From: a virus | Virus record (IMG/VR): IMGVR_UViG_3300032288_000340 | Span: 1 to 20,628 of that record | Strand: one strand, 5' to 3' | DNA: 20,628 bases | Shown: one piece after another, positions 7,983-14,489 of the stretch | How the letters are laid out: every line of letters begins with the position of its first letter | How positions within the stretch are numbered: the first letter of the stretch is position 1 | Made by a program: the position numbers and the translations under genes | The notes under the pieces: model-generated | What the model was told of the DNA's origin: nothing | Seen by the model: the letters and a program-made list of their open reading frames with translations, nothing else | Databases searched by the model: none

Positions 7983-8401
7983 CAGTTCAAAACAACGTCA
8001 TTAACTACGGCAAGGCAATCCAGTATCAACTGCAAAACATTGTCACGCCTGTGCCTGTATATGCGGCTTTTAACCGCAATTTTGCAACGCAGCCTAAGTT
8101 CATTACTTGGATGCTGAGAAATGTTCACCAAGAGGTTTATACAGGCTCGTATCAGTCTGTAAAAGGGATTGATCGACCAGTATTCCAGATAAGCATTTTC
8201 ACGCAAGTTATAGAAGACGGTTTTACAATTTCCAATCAAGTACTACAATCTCTACACGGTTATAGCGGTATGTTGGGAAACCCTGCTGACGGTGGATTTA
8301 ATATATCAAAAGCAGATTGCCAGTGGCTGTATAACAGTTATGACAACGAGAATAAGTTGGCGCAAATCTTTATTGATTGCACCATTGATATTCCATCATA
8401 A
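7979..8401 (+). CDS. Tail terminator / tail completion protein (DUF3168-like)
   Basis: This 140-residue protein sits between the head-closure gene and the tail tube gene, where siphoviruses encode the ring that caps the tail tube (lambda gpU / HK97 gp10-adjacent position). The start region GKAIQYQLQNIVTPVPVYAA and the later SVKGIDRPVFQISIFT strand resemble DUF3168 proteins, which open with a helix, a short VYxxxP-like strand and then a beta sheet. The C-terminal AQIFIDCTIDIPS would be the last strand. Translation is coupled by an ATGA overlap with the previous gene. The role is inferred mainly from order, size and predicted fold. Confidence 0.65.
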   Translation: MTVQNNVINYGKAIQYQLQNIVTPVPVYAAFNRNFATQPKFITWMLRNVHQEVYTGSYQSVKGIDRPVFQISIFTQVIEDGFTISNQVLQSLHGYSGMLGNPADGGFNISKADCQWLYNSYDNENKLAQIFIDCTIDIPS

Positions 8402-8437
8402 GACACGATTCATTCAACTCTTTAAAGGAAACTTAAA

Positions 8438-8932
8438 ATGGCTTTACCAACAAAAATTTTGCCCGGCTTTAGTGCAACACTATATGCACAGCCTAGCGCC
8501 ACTCCAACACCTTTGACAATTGCAAACTTGTCGACTTATGCCAGCGTTTCTGCTTTGGCAATTTCTGGCAACTTAGTGCCTGTTGAAGCAATCCCTGCTT
8601 TTGGCCAAGATGATGCTGTGGCATCTTTCTCTATTGCTGGTTCACGCCAATCGGACAAGATTCCTGTGCAATCTGCTCCTACTAGCATGACCATCACAGC
8701 CGCTTGGAATCCTAGCGACACCGTGTTGTTGTTGCTTCGCGCTGATGCTTACAACGGTACGATTGACCGCACTTTTGTGATTTCTGCAACAGATGGCACA
8801 GGCATTGTTAACTACGCCTTCAATGGCCGCGTTAGCCAGTGGACTATTGACTCAGCCCCAGGCGCTGAAGCCAAAGTGACATTCAGCATCCATCCCCGTG
8901 GCAATCAATACGGCTGGTCTGCCAGCACCTAA
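8438..8932 (+). CDS. Major tail tube protein
   Basis: This 164-residue, beta-rich protein is likely the tube subunit through which DNA leaves the virion. It starts MALPTKILPGFSATLYAQ, and has VQSAPTSMTITAAWNPSD (about 79-96) and RTFVISATDGTGIVNYAFNGRVSQWTI (about 110-136), matching the sheet pattern of lambda gpV-type tube proteins. No C-terminal Ig-like domain is present. A strong AAAGGAA Shine-Dalgarno in a 36-base gap precedes the ATG; the two capsid genes have the same type of leader, which fits three high-copy proteins. Position before the tail chaperone and tape measure supports the call. Confidence 0.82.
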   Translation: MALPTKILPGFSATLYAQPSATPTPLTIANLSTYASVSALAISGNLVPVEAIPAFGQDDAVASFSIAGSRQSDKIPVQSAPTSMTITAAWNPSDTVLLLLRADAYNGTIDRTFVISATDGTGIVNYAFNGRVSQWTIDSAPGAEAKVTFSIHPRGNQYGWSAST

Positions 8933-8934
8933 TC

Positions 8935-9132
8935 ATGTCTCTTAAAGACTCGATTGCTTTATTGACTAGCACCTACTTGCCCTTTGACCTTGCGGTCAGG
9001 GGCATGGAGTTGGATGCAAAAGAAGTGGCTGATGCTTTGGCAAAGGCTACTCCTGATACAGAAGAATTCACAGTTCTTCAACACCTTGCTACATACTTTC
9101 CGTATGTACCAACCAAAAAATCAACAGAATAA
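8935..9132 (+). CDS. Small protein of unknown function in the tail operon
   Basis: This 65-residue acidic protein starts 2 bases after the tail tube stop (TAATCATG) and is followed 3 bases later by another small gene. No family is recognised. It is mostly predicted helical, with a Leu/Ala-rich N-terminal helix and the segment DAKEVADALAKATPDTEEF in the middle. The tight spacing on both sides supports it being a real translated gene. A role in tail assembly is possible by position only. Confidence 0.6.
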   Translation: MSLKDSIALLTSTYLPFDLAVRGMELDAKEVADALAKATPDTEEFTVLQHLATYFPYVPTKKSTE

Positions 9133-9135
9133 AAC

Positions 9136-9360
9136 ATGACCACGACAATAAAAGACAGCAATGACCTTTTGGGTTTCCTAGTAAGCCAAGCCGAATCTCG
9201 AAAGGATTGGTTTGGCTTTTCTCAACAGAGAATGACTGCGGTTAACTTGGCGCACCAGATTGCCCAGAATCACGCAGACAAGATGACTCCCGAAGAAGTG
9301 GTGAACTACGCTATTCAAGTAAACCACTTGATTTTTCATAAGATTATTAAGGCGGGTTAA
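9136..9360 (+). CDS. Small helical protein of unknown function in the tail operon
   Basis: This 74-residue protein begins 3 bases after the previous stop (TAA-AAC-ATG, the same junction as between capsid protein 2 and the connector) and ends 3 bases before the gp10-like gene. It is predicted all-helical, with FGFSQQRMTAVNLAHQIAQ in the middle and a Val/Ile-rich C-terminal helix. No family is recognised. Regular operon spacing supports expression. Confidence 0.6.
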   Translation: MTTTIKDSNDLLGFLVSQAESRKDWFGFSQQRMTAVNLAHQIAQNHADKMTPEEVVNYAIQVNHLIFHKIIKAG

Positions 9361-9363
9361 ATC

Positions 9364-9912
9364 ATGCAGGCATCTTTCAAAATTGAAGGTTTGAAAGATG
9401 TGCTTGCCGCATTTGAAGAATTGGCTCAAGACATTGGCGACAAAAAAGCCACAAGTAAAATCTTAGTGCCAGCCGCACGAGAGGCCATGCAACCTGTTTT
9501 ATCACAAGCGGTTGCCAATGCACCGATGGACACGGGCGCATTAAGATTATCTCTACAGGTAGAAGCAAGACGACCCACTAGGCGCGACAGAAGGTCGAAA
9601 TATATTACCGAAAAAGATTCAGTTATTGCGGTGGTGACCACAGCGCCTGGCAAGAAGTTAAAAGCCATGAGCGAGGGCAAAGGCTTAATAAGCAGCCGTA
9701 AAAAACTCAAGAAAATGGGCGTTGAAAATGCTGATGCTTTTATGGGAATCAAAAGCGATGCTCGCGCAATAGCACAAGAATTTGGCTCTGCTCACAATCC
9801 GGCACATCCGTATTTGAGGCCAGCAATGGAATCCCAAGCCCCTAACACCGCCAAAAGGCTTGGAGATATTATCGGTAGGCGGTTAAATCAATACAAGGCA
9901 AAACAGAAATGA
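9364..9912 (+). CDS. HK97 gp10-like tail/neck protein
   Basis: This 182-residue protein matches the HK97-gp10-like family. It starts FKIEGLKDVLAAFEEL, then has a helix ending AAREAMQPVLSQAVANAP followed by MDTGALRLSL (the A-P-x-D-T-G-x-L-R signature, about 51-64), a basic segment, and the closing AQEFGSAHNPAHPYLRPAME (about 137-156). The family acts in neck or tail completion. In HK97 and many relatives it lies between the head-closure and tail-terminator genes, but here it follows the tail tube and two small genes. It is strongly basic (RRPTRRDRRSK, 69-79). It overlaps the next gene by 4 bases (ATGA). Confidence 0.85.
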   Translation: MQASFKIEGLKDVLAAFEELAQDIGDKKATSKILVPAAREAMQPVLSQAVANAPMDTGALRLSLQVEARRPTRRDRRSKYITEKDSVIAVVTTAPGKKLKAMSEGKGLISSRKKLKKMGVENADAFMGIKSDARAIAQEFGSAHNPAHPYLRPAMESQAPNTAKRLGDIIGRRLNQYKAKQK

Positions 9913-10391
9913 CGAAATTTAGTTCAGCATTTGGTGAAAAGTATCAGACAAATAAGAAGAACCTATTGGTTCGTTCATTTGAACTTGGCGGTCATACATT
10001 TAAGGTGCGTATTCCTTTGATGGCCGAATCGGATGAGATTTATACAAAAGTCACAAATCCAAATGACGAAACGATAGAAAAAATATATCAAGAATTAACA
10101 AAACCTTTGATGCAGTTTGAAAGCAACCAGACTGAGGAATTTAAGTTTGTTGAAAACGACATTTTGGTGGATGGTCGCTCAATGCGCGAAGCGGCCAAGA
10201 ACAAGGCTATTACAGAGGCTCGCATAACAGAATTCTTTAAATTGCTTGTGCCTGAGTTAGAAGGTGCAAGCCTAGAAGATTTGACATATCAGGACATTGA
10301 GGATGAATTCCCTATGTCGGTACAGTTGCAAATCGTTGAAAAAATTGGTGAAGCAATTAGCCCAACATATAAGGAAAGTCGGGGAAACTAA
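9909..10391 (+). CDS. Tail assembly chaperone, short form (gpG-like)
   Basis: This 160-residue protein corresponds by position and arrangement to lambda gpG, which coats the tape measure protein and recruits tube subunits. It begins with a beta region (SFELGGHTFKVRIPLMAESD, about 23-42) and continues as helices with many acidic residues (LEGASLEDLTYQDIEDEF). The last codons, GGA AAC, form part of a slippery heptamer directly before the TAA stop, so a minority of ribosomes should continue into the GT form. It overlaps the gp10-like gene by 4 bases. Confidence 0.82.
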   Translation: MTKFSSAFGEKYQTNKKNLLVRSFELGGHTFKVRIPLMAESDEIYTKVTNPNDETIEKIYQELTKPLMQFESNQTEEFKFVENDILVDGRSMREAAKNKAITEARITEFFKLLVPELEGASLEDLTYQDIEDEFPMSVQLQIVEKIGEAISPTYKESRGN

Positions 10392-10753
10392 TTGGCTCGT
10401 TGAAAAGTCAATGTATAGCAGCAATGATTTTCAACGGGCATACAACCGAGACAATTTCTGAGTTAGATGATGTGACGATGGCCAATATTCAAACAATGTA
10501 TGCGGATGGGTTGATTGGCAACTATGGATTGCTGACGCAACTGGCCACGCTGACAAACGGTGTTTTTAACTATATGAGGGCGGCTAATTCGCCTCCATAT
10601 AAACTAGCAAATATACTTGGGAGTGCGTATGATTACATCTATCCACCGTTGCCTGAAAGTAGCAAAGAGGCGGCTGTTAACGATAGCCTTTTAATGTTTA
10701 TGACGCAGGCTCAAGGGTTTGATAAGAAATTGTTTGAGGTAAAACATGGCTAA
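9909..10753 (+). CDS. Tail assembly chaperone, frameshifted long form (gpGT-like)
   Basis: A -1 frameshift at 10382-10388 would join the 160-residue gpG-like protein to 121 further residues read in the other frame from 10388 to 10750, giving a 281-residue product. The junction would read ...ESRGN then LIGSLKSQ. The downstream frame is open from 10373 and has no ATG near its beginning; the first possible initiation codon is a TTG at 10400 inside the stem-loop, with no Shine-Dalgarno. This favours frameshifting over independent translation. The T part is helical with a YxYPPLPE segment. In lambda, gpGT binds the tape measure through G and tube subunits through T. It overlaps the tape measure start by 8 bases. 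Confidence 0.85.
10382..10388 (+). promoter_or_regulatory. -1 ribosomal frameshift slippery heptamer GGGAAAC
   Basis: In the zero frame this reads G GGA AAC followed at once by UAA. Slipping back one base pairs the same tRNAs with GGG AAA, and the next codon becomes CUA in the T frame. It fits the X XXY YYZ rule and differs from the lambda G/GT site (G GGA AAG) only in the last base. The direction of shift from the upstream to the downstream frame is exactly -1. Confidence 0.88.
10395..10439 (+). promoter_or_regulatory. Frameshift-stimulating stem-loop
   Basis: GCTCGTTGAAAA (10395-10406) pairs with TTTTCAACGGGC (10428-10439), a 12-bp stem with one G-U pair and a 21-base loop. It starts 6 bases after the slippery heptamer, within the usual 5 to 9 base spacing for stimulatory structures. 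The core CGTTGAAAA/TTTTCAACG repeat is perfect. No clear pseudoknot partner for the loop was found by eye. Confidence 0.78.
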
Positions 10754-12743
10754 TATGATTGCCCGCCTTGGCGTTGTTCTAGGCTTAGATTCAGCGGAGT
10801 TTAGCAAGGGCTTAGACGCGGCTGGAAAGAAACTAGAACAGTTCAGCCAATCTGCTGAAAAATACGGCAAGATTGCTGCAACCGCTTTGGTGGCCGCCAG
10901 TGCCGCGGCAATTAAATATGCTGATGATTTGGCAGACGTAGCAGAAGCCAATGAAGTCGCAATTGGTACAGTTTTGCAGTTATCCAATGCTTTGGCCAAT
11001 TCTGGCGGCAAAGCAGATAACGCAGGCAAGATGCTGTCAGCGTTTGCAAAGTTTATTGACGAGGCGGCTGGTGGCTCAGATAAGGCTCAGAAGACTGCAA
11101 TTGCTTTAGGCGTGTCTTTAAAGGATTTAGGCAAACTCTCCCAAGAGGAATTGCTTAATAAGTTGGTTGCCAATCTATCCAAAATTGAAGACCCAGTTAC
11201 ACGCAATGCCAAGGCGATGGAGATTTTCTCTAAAGCGGCCAAAGGCGTGGACATGGTTGGCTTTGCTGACAAGATGGCAGAAGCCAATCCGCTTATTGAG
11301 CAACAAGAAAAAGCAATTAAAGCCGCGGCTGATACTTATGATTTGTTGGCGCAAACCTCACGCGATGTGATGGTTGTATTGGCCACAGAGTTAGGTCCAA
11401 TTCTAAAGTCAACCATTGAATATATGAAAACAATGAATGATTATGGAATATCACTTAGCGGTATTTTTAAAACTGTATTTCAAACAGTAACGGTTTTAGG
11501 TTCTGAAGTATTCTATTTTTTCAAAGCAATATTTGATGAAATTGGTCACACCTATACTAACGCCAAAACTTTAATAACTAAAGGCGTTGATGCTGCTATT
11601 GCAGAAAACGCTAGGTATAACGCATCGGTAAAATCGCAACGCGAAAATTTAGATTTTTATCAAGCGCAGGTAATGGGGATAAGTTACGGGCGTACCGGAA
11701 ACGACCCAAGGCGCACAGATATTAAAAAGCCAAGCGCAGGCGGTGGTGGTGGCCGTATAGTTCAAGAATCTAAAGAAGCAGAAGCGGCTCGAAAAAGAGA
11801 GATGCAACTGTACGCGCAAGGTGCGGCTAATGCACAAAAGGCAGCGGAAGAAGATGCAAAGGCAAGAGCAGATTTCTTTAGTTCTTACGAAAAAGGAAAT
11901 GGCGCAGTTGCAGAACGTCAAAGGTTGATGGGCATTGCACTAGAAAACGAAAAAGAATTGATGTTATTGGAAATGAATTCCAGCAATAAACGTCAAGAAG
12001 ATTACGCGCTAGAGCGTGAGCAGATGTTGATTCGTCAACAACTTTCAAGAAATCTTGAAGAAATTGATGCTCGTAGAGATTTGACCGCAACAGCAAGGGC
12101 AGAGGCAGAGGCTCGTGAAACCGCTTTGGCAGAGAAATCATTAGCCATTGCAAAAGAAAAATATCGTTTAACAAGAGGATTGCGCGAGGGTACTTTTGAA
12201 GAAGGCATTACAAAACAAGCGCAAAGATTCTTGCGTGATATGCCAACAGAATTAGAAATGGGCGCAAAAGCCTTTGATTCTTTGATGGGCAATATGGAAT
12301 CTGCCATTGACAGATTTGTGCGTACTGGCAAGGCAAGTTTTAAAGATTTAGCCAGAAGCATTATTCAAGACATTATTGCCATGCAAATGAAAGCAATGGC
12401 CACTAGTTTCTTGAGTTCTTTGTTTGGCGTTGGGCCAAATCCATATCAACCAGCATCAGTTCTAGGGATGCCTGGCTACGCTAACGGTGGCAATCCTACT
12501 GTTGGCCAAGTCAGCGTGGTTGGCGAGCGCGGCCCTGAGTTGTTTGTGCCAAGAACTGCGGGAACAATTATCCCAAATCATGCTTTGGCTGGTGTTGGTG
12601 GAACTACAAACGTCACCAATTACAACATCAACGCAATTGACACTAAGTCATTTGAAGACAGACTGCTTGGAAGTTCTACGGCTATTTGGGCGGCAAATAA
12701 ATACGGTGAAAAAAACCTTGCTACAAAGTACGGGAGAACATAA
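10746..12743 (+). CDS. Tail tape measure protein (lambda gpH-like C-terminus)
   Basis: This 665-residue protein would set tail length and enter the host envelope during DNA delivery. Residues 1-70 are a helical start with an Ala-rich hydrophobic stretch (about 43-57). A second hydrophobic segment around 235-266 (FKTVFQTVTVLGSEVFYFF) may insert into membrane. A Gly-rich hinge (AGGGGG, 331-336) precedes a long charged coiled coil (about 340-480). Residues 495-560 (ELEMGAKAFDSLMGNMESAI and after) match the lambda tape-measure C-terminal domain, followed by YANGGNPTVGQVSVVGERGP, a common ending. At about 1.5 angstrom per residue a tail near 100 nm is predicted. GAGG at 10736-10739 lies 6 bases before the ATG. 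Confidence 0.93.
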   Translation: MANMIARLGVVLGLDSAEFSKGLDAAGKKLEQFSQSAEKYGKIAATALVAASAAAIKYADDLADVAEANEVAIGTVLQLSNALANSGGKADNAGKMLSAFAKFIDEAAGGSDKAQKTAIALGVSLKDLGKLSQEELLNKLVANLSKIEDPVTRNAKAMEIFSKAAKGVDMVGFADKMAEANPLIEQQEKAIKAAADTYDLLAQTSRDVMVVLATELGPILKSTIEYMKTMNDYGISLSGIFKTVFQTVTVLGSEVFYFFKAIFDEIGHTYTNAKTLITKGVDAAIAENARYNASVKSQRENLDFYQAQVMGISYGRTGNDPRRTDIKKPSAGGGGGRIVQESKEAEAARKREMQLYAQGAANAQKAAEEDAKARADFFSSYEKGNGAVAERQRLMGIALENEKELMLLEMNSSNKRQEDYALEREQMLIRQQLSRNLEEIDARRDLTATARAEAEARETALAEKSLAIAKEKYRLTRGLREGTFEEGITKQAQRFLRDMPTELEMGAKAFDSLMGNMESAIDRFVRTGKASFKDLARSIIQDIIAMQMKAMATSFLSSLFGVGPNPYQPASVLGMPGYANGGNPTVGQVSVVGERGPELFVPRTAGTIIPNHALAGVGGTTNVTNYNINAIDTKSFEDRLLGSSTAIWAANKYGEKNLATKYGRT

Positions 12744-13393
12744 TGTCGCTACAGACAATATTTGATATTCAGCAATCCATGACGGTGAATAACCGTAGGA
12801 CTGTTGGTCAACAAGTAAGCCGTTCAGGTCAAGTCAGAGTTGCTCAATACCTTACTTCTGTGCCTTGGGTGTTTACTGTTACACCACACAACTACTTGTA
12901 TTACCCACAGGTTCGTAATGTCATTCAAGCCATTGACAATAAAGATCGCCAGTTGCCTGAAAGCATTTCATTTGCCAGTACAAATCTGTCTTGGTTTGTT
13001 GCTTATCAAGGCGACTTGACGACAGGGCAGGTAAATGCTTTGACATTGGCATCAGCGCCAGCGGCTAATGCAACAACCATTTCCGTGGGTAACTTGCCTT
13101 CTGTTTCATCTTCTGCTTATGTGTTTAAGGCTGGCGACTTTCTTCAATTAGGTTTATACCCTTACAAAGTCACAGAAAATGTTTTAAGAGGCTCTGGCTC
13201 TACGGTGAATGTTACCCTGCATCGACCTGTTATTTCAACGCCTAGCGTTGGTACGTTGACTGCGGTAGGTACGGCTTGCACGTTTTATATGTTGGCAGAA
13301 ACTTGTCCCACCTATACACTCAACCCTATGACAAATGGTGCGTTTGTTGCGTGGGATGCGCCTTTTGTCTTTAGAGAGGACATTACAGGATGA
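12743..13393 (+). CDS. Minor tail protein after the tape measure (lambda gpM-like position)
   Basis: This 216-residue, beta-rich protein lies in the position of the distal tail or gpM-like protein that joins the tube to the tip. Visible segments are VAQYLTSVPWVFTVTPHNYLYYPQV (about 33-57) and, later, FKAGDFLQLGLYPYKVTENV (about 128-147), which looks like a small barrel-type insertion of the kind seen in phage tail-tip proteins (a GDFLQL strand followed by a partner strand). The C-terminus FVAWDAPFVFREDITG resembles tube/distal tail domains. It overlaps the tape measure stop (TAATG), with GGGAG at 12732-12736. The exact family is not certain. Confidence 0.62.
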   Translation: MSLQTIFDIQQSMTVNNRRTVGQQVSRSGQVRVAQYLTSVPWVFTVTPHNYLYYPQVRNVIQAIDNKDRQLPESISFASTNLSWFVAYQGDLTTGQVNALTLASAPAANATTISVGNLPSVSSSAYVFKAGDFLQLGLYPYKVTENVLRGSGSTVNVTLHRPVISTPSVGTLTAVGTACTFYMLAETCPTYTLNPMTNGAFVAWDAPFVFREDITG

Positions 13394-14040
13394 GTACAAC
13401 AATAGCGGCTTTATCTAGCCCATCAATCAACTATGGCGAGTTTGTCAAATTGACAACTGCCACAAACACCTATACTTTTTGCAATGCAGCATCACCCATT
13501 ACTGTAGGTGGAACTACTTACAGCAACTTGGGAAGCCTGTTAAGCATTGGCGACATTAAACGCGAGACTAAGGCGACTAGTGGCGACCTTACGATTGCTT
13601 TAACTGGTGTTGATGGCGCTAATGTGGCAGTCATTCTTGGTGCAGATATTAAAGGTTCATTGGTAGAAATTTGGCGCGGATTCTTTGATTCCAACAACCA
13701 AATTATCACAACTCCAACCTTGCAGTTTTTTAAACGGTATCAAGGTTATGTTGGTAACTTTTCTGTGACTGAGGATTGGAATCAGCAGATGCGGTCGCGG
13801 GTGGCTACTTGTTCAATCAGTTGCTCATCATTCCGGACAATCTTGCAAAACCGTATTAGCGGATTAAAGACTAATCCATCGGTATGGAAGAACTTCTATC
13901 CGAACGACACAAGCATGGACAGAGTTCCTGTCATTGCCTCAACTTACTTTGACTTTGGTTCACCGCCTGTGCAAGGTAGTCAATCTGCTACTAATGCTCC
14001 TTCTGACAGCGGAAACACAACGTCTTTTGAAGCAGCATAA
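13390..14040 (+). CDS. Minor tail protein before the hub (DUF2163 / gpL-like)
   Basis: This 216-residue protein starts 4 bases inside the previous gene (ATGA), with GAGAGGA (13374-13380) as its ribosome site. The early part (VKLTTATNTYTFCNAASPITVGGTTY, then SIGDIKRETKATSGDLTIALTG) follows the pattern of DUF2163-like or gpL-like proteins, in which a tail-hub strand set precedes the central hub gene. The middle has QFFKRYQGYVGNFSVTEDW and a Cys-containing ATCSISCSS segment, and the end FYPNDTSMDRVP...YFDFG recurs in this kind of phage protein. I do not see the C-terminal four-Cys cluster of lambda gpL. The C-terminus is Ser/Asn-rich and likely flexible. Confidence 0.6.
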   Translation: MSTTIAALSSPSINYGEFVKLTTATNTYTFCNAASPITVGGTTYSNLGSLLSIGDIKRETKATSGDLTIALTGVDGANVAVILGADIKGSLVEIWRGFFDSNNQIITTPTLQFFKRYQGYVGNFSVTEDWNQQMRSRVATCSISCSSFRTILQNRISGLKTNPSVWKNFYPNDTSMDRVPVIASTYFDFGSPPVQGSQSATNAPSDSGNTTSFEAA

Positions 14041-14487
14041 ATGATAAGACAGGCTACAAGACACGATATTCCAGTTTTGGTATGGATGATGCGGGAGTAT
14101 GCAAAAGAAGCGCCTATCCCCGTTTTGACAAGACCAGATGCACATAACTCAGACCATGTTGGGCAATTGATATTTCAAATGCTGAGTGGTCGGGGATTTA
14201 TTCTGATTGATGATGACCACAGGGGCATGATTGCCGCCATCATTACTCAAAATGTCTGGTGTCCTAAAGTATTGGAATTGCGTGAATTGGCTTGGTGGGT
14301 AATGCCAGAGCATCGAGGTAAATCTATTGGTGGCAAATTGTGGATTAAGTTTGATGAACTTGCCCAAGATATGCTAAACAATAAAAGAGTTGATTTTGTC
14401 TGTACAACTGTAATGGCAAACTCACCTTTGATAGACTATACAAAGAGAGGTTATAGGCCTCTCGAAGCAACTTTCTTTAGGGACTGA
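14041..14487 (+). CDS. GNAT-family N-acetyltransferase within the tail-tip operon
   Basis: This 148-residue protein has the GNAT fold pattern. MIRQATRHDIPVLVWMMREY (1-20) is the usual first strand and helix. ELRELAWWVMPEHRGKSIGG (79-98) is motif A, with the acetyl-CoA phosphate loop RGKSIGG. VDFVCTTVMANSPLIDYTKRGYRPLE (117-142) is the strand-helix-strand end, with a loop of the N-x-x-x-x-x-x-Y-x-K-x-G-Y type. It would transfer an acetyl group from acetyl-CoA to an unknown amine. It begins right after the previous stop (TAA then ATG) and ends 2 bases before the hub gene, so it is expressed with late tail genes. Lambda-like phages usually have a cell-wall peptidase here; none is seen in this window. 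Confidence 0.88.
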   Translation: MIRQATRHDIPVLVWMMREYAKEAPIPVLTRPDAHNSDHVGQLIFQMLSGRGFILIDDDHRGMIAAIITQNVWCPKVLELRELAWWVMPEHRGKSIGGKLWIKFDELAQDMLNNKRVDFVCTTVMANSPLIDYTKRGYRPLEATFFRD

Positions 14488-14489
14488 AA

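Noticed and set aside
10400-10753. Independent gene starting at TTG 10400
   Set aside because: The TTG lies inside the 12-bp stem after a slippery heptamer and has no ribosome site; the frame is open further upstream and is reached by a -1 shift, so it is the T part of a GT fusion.
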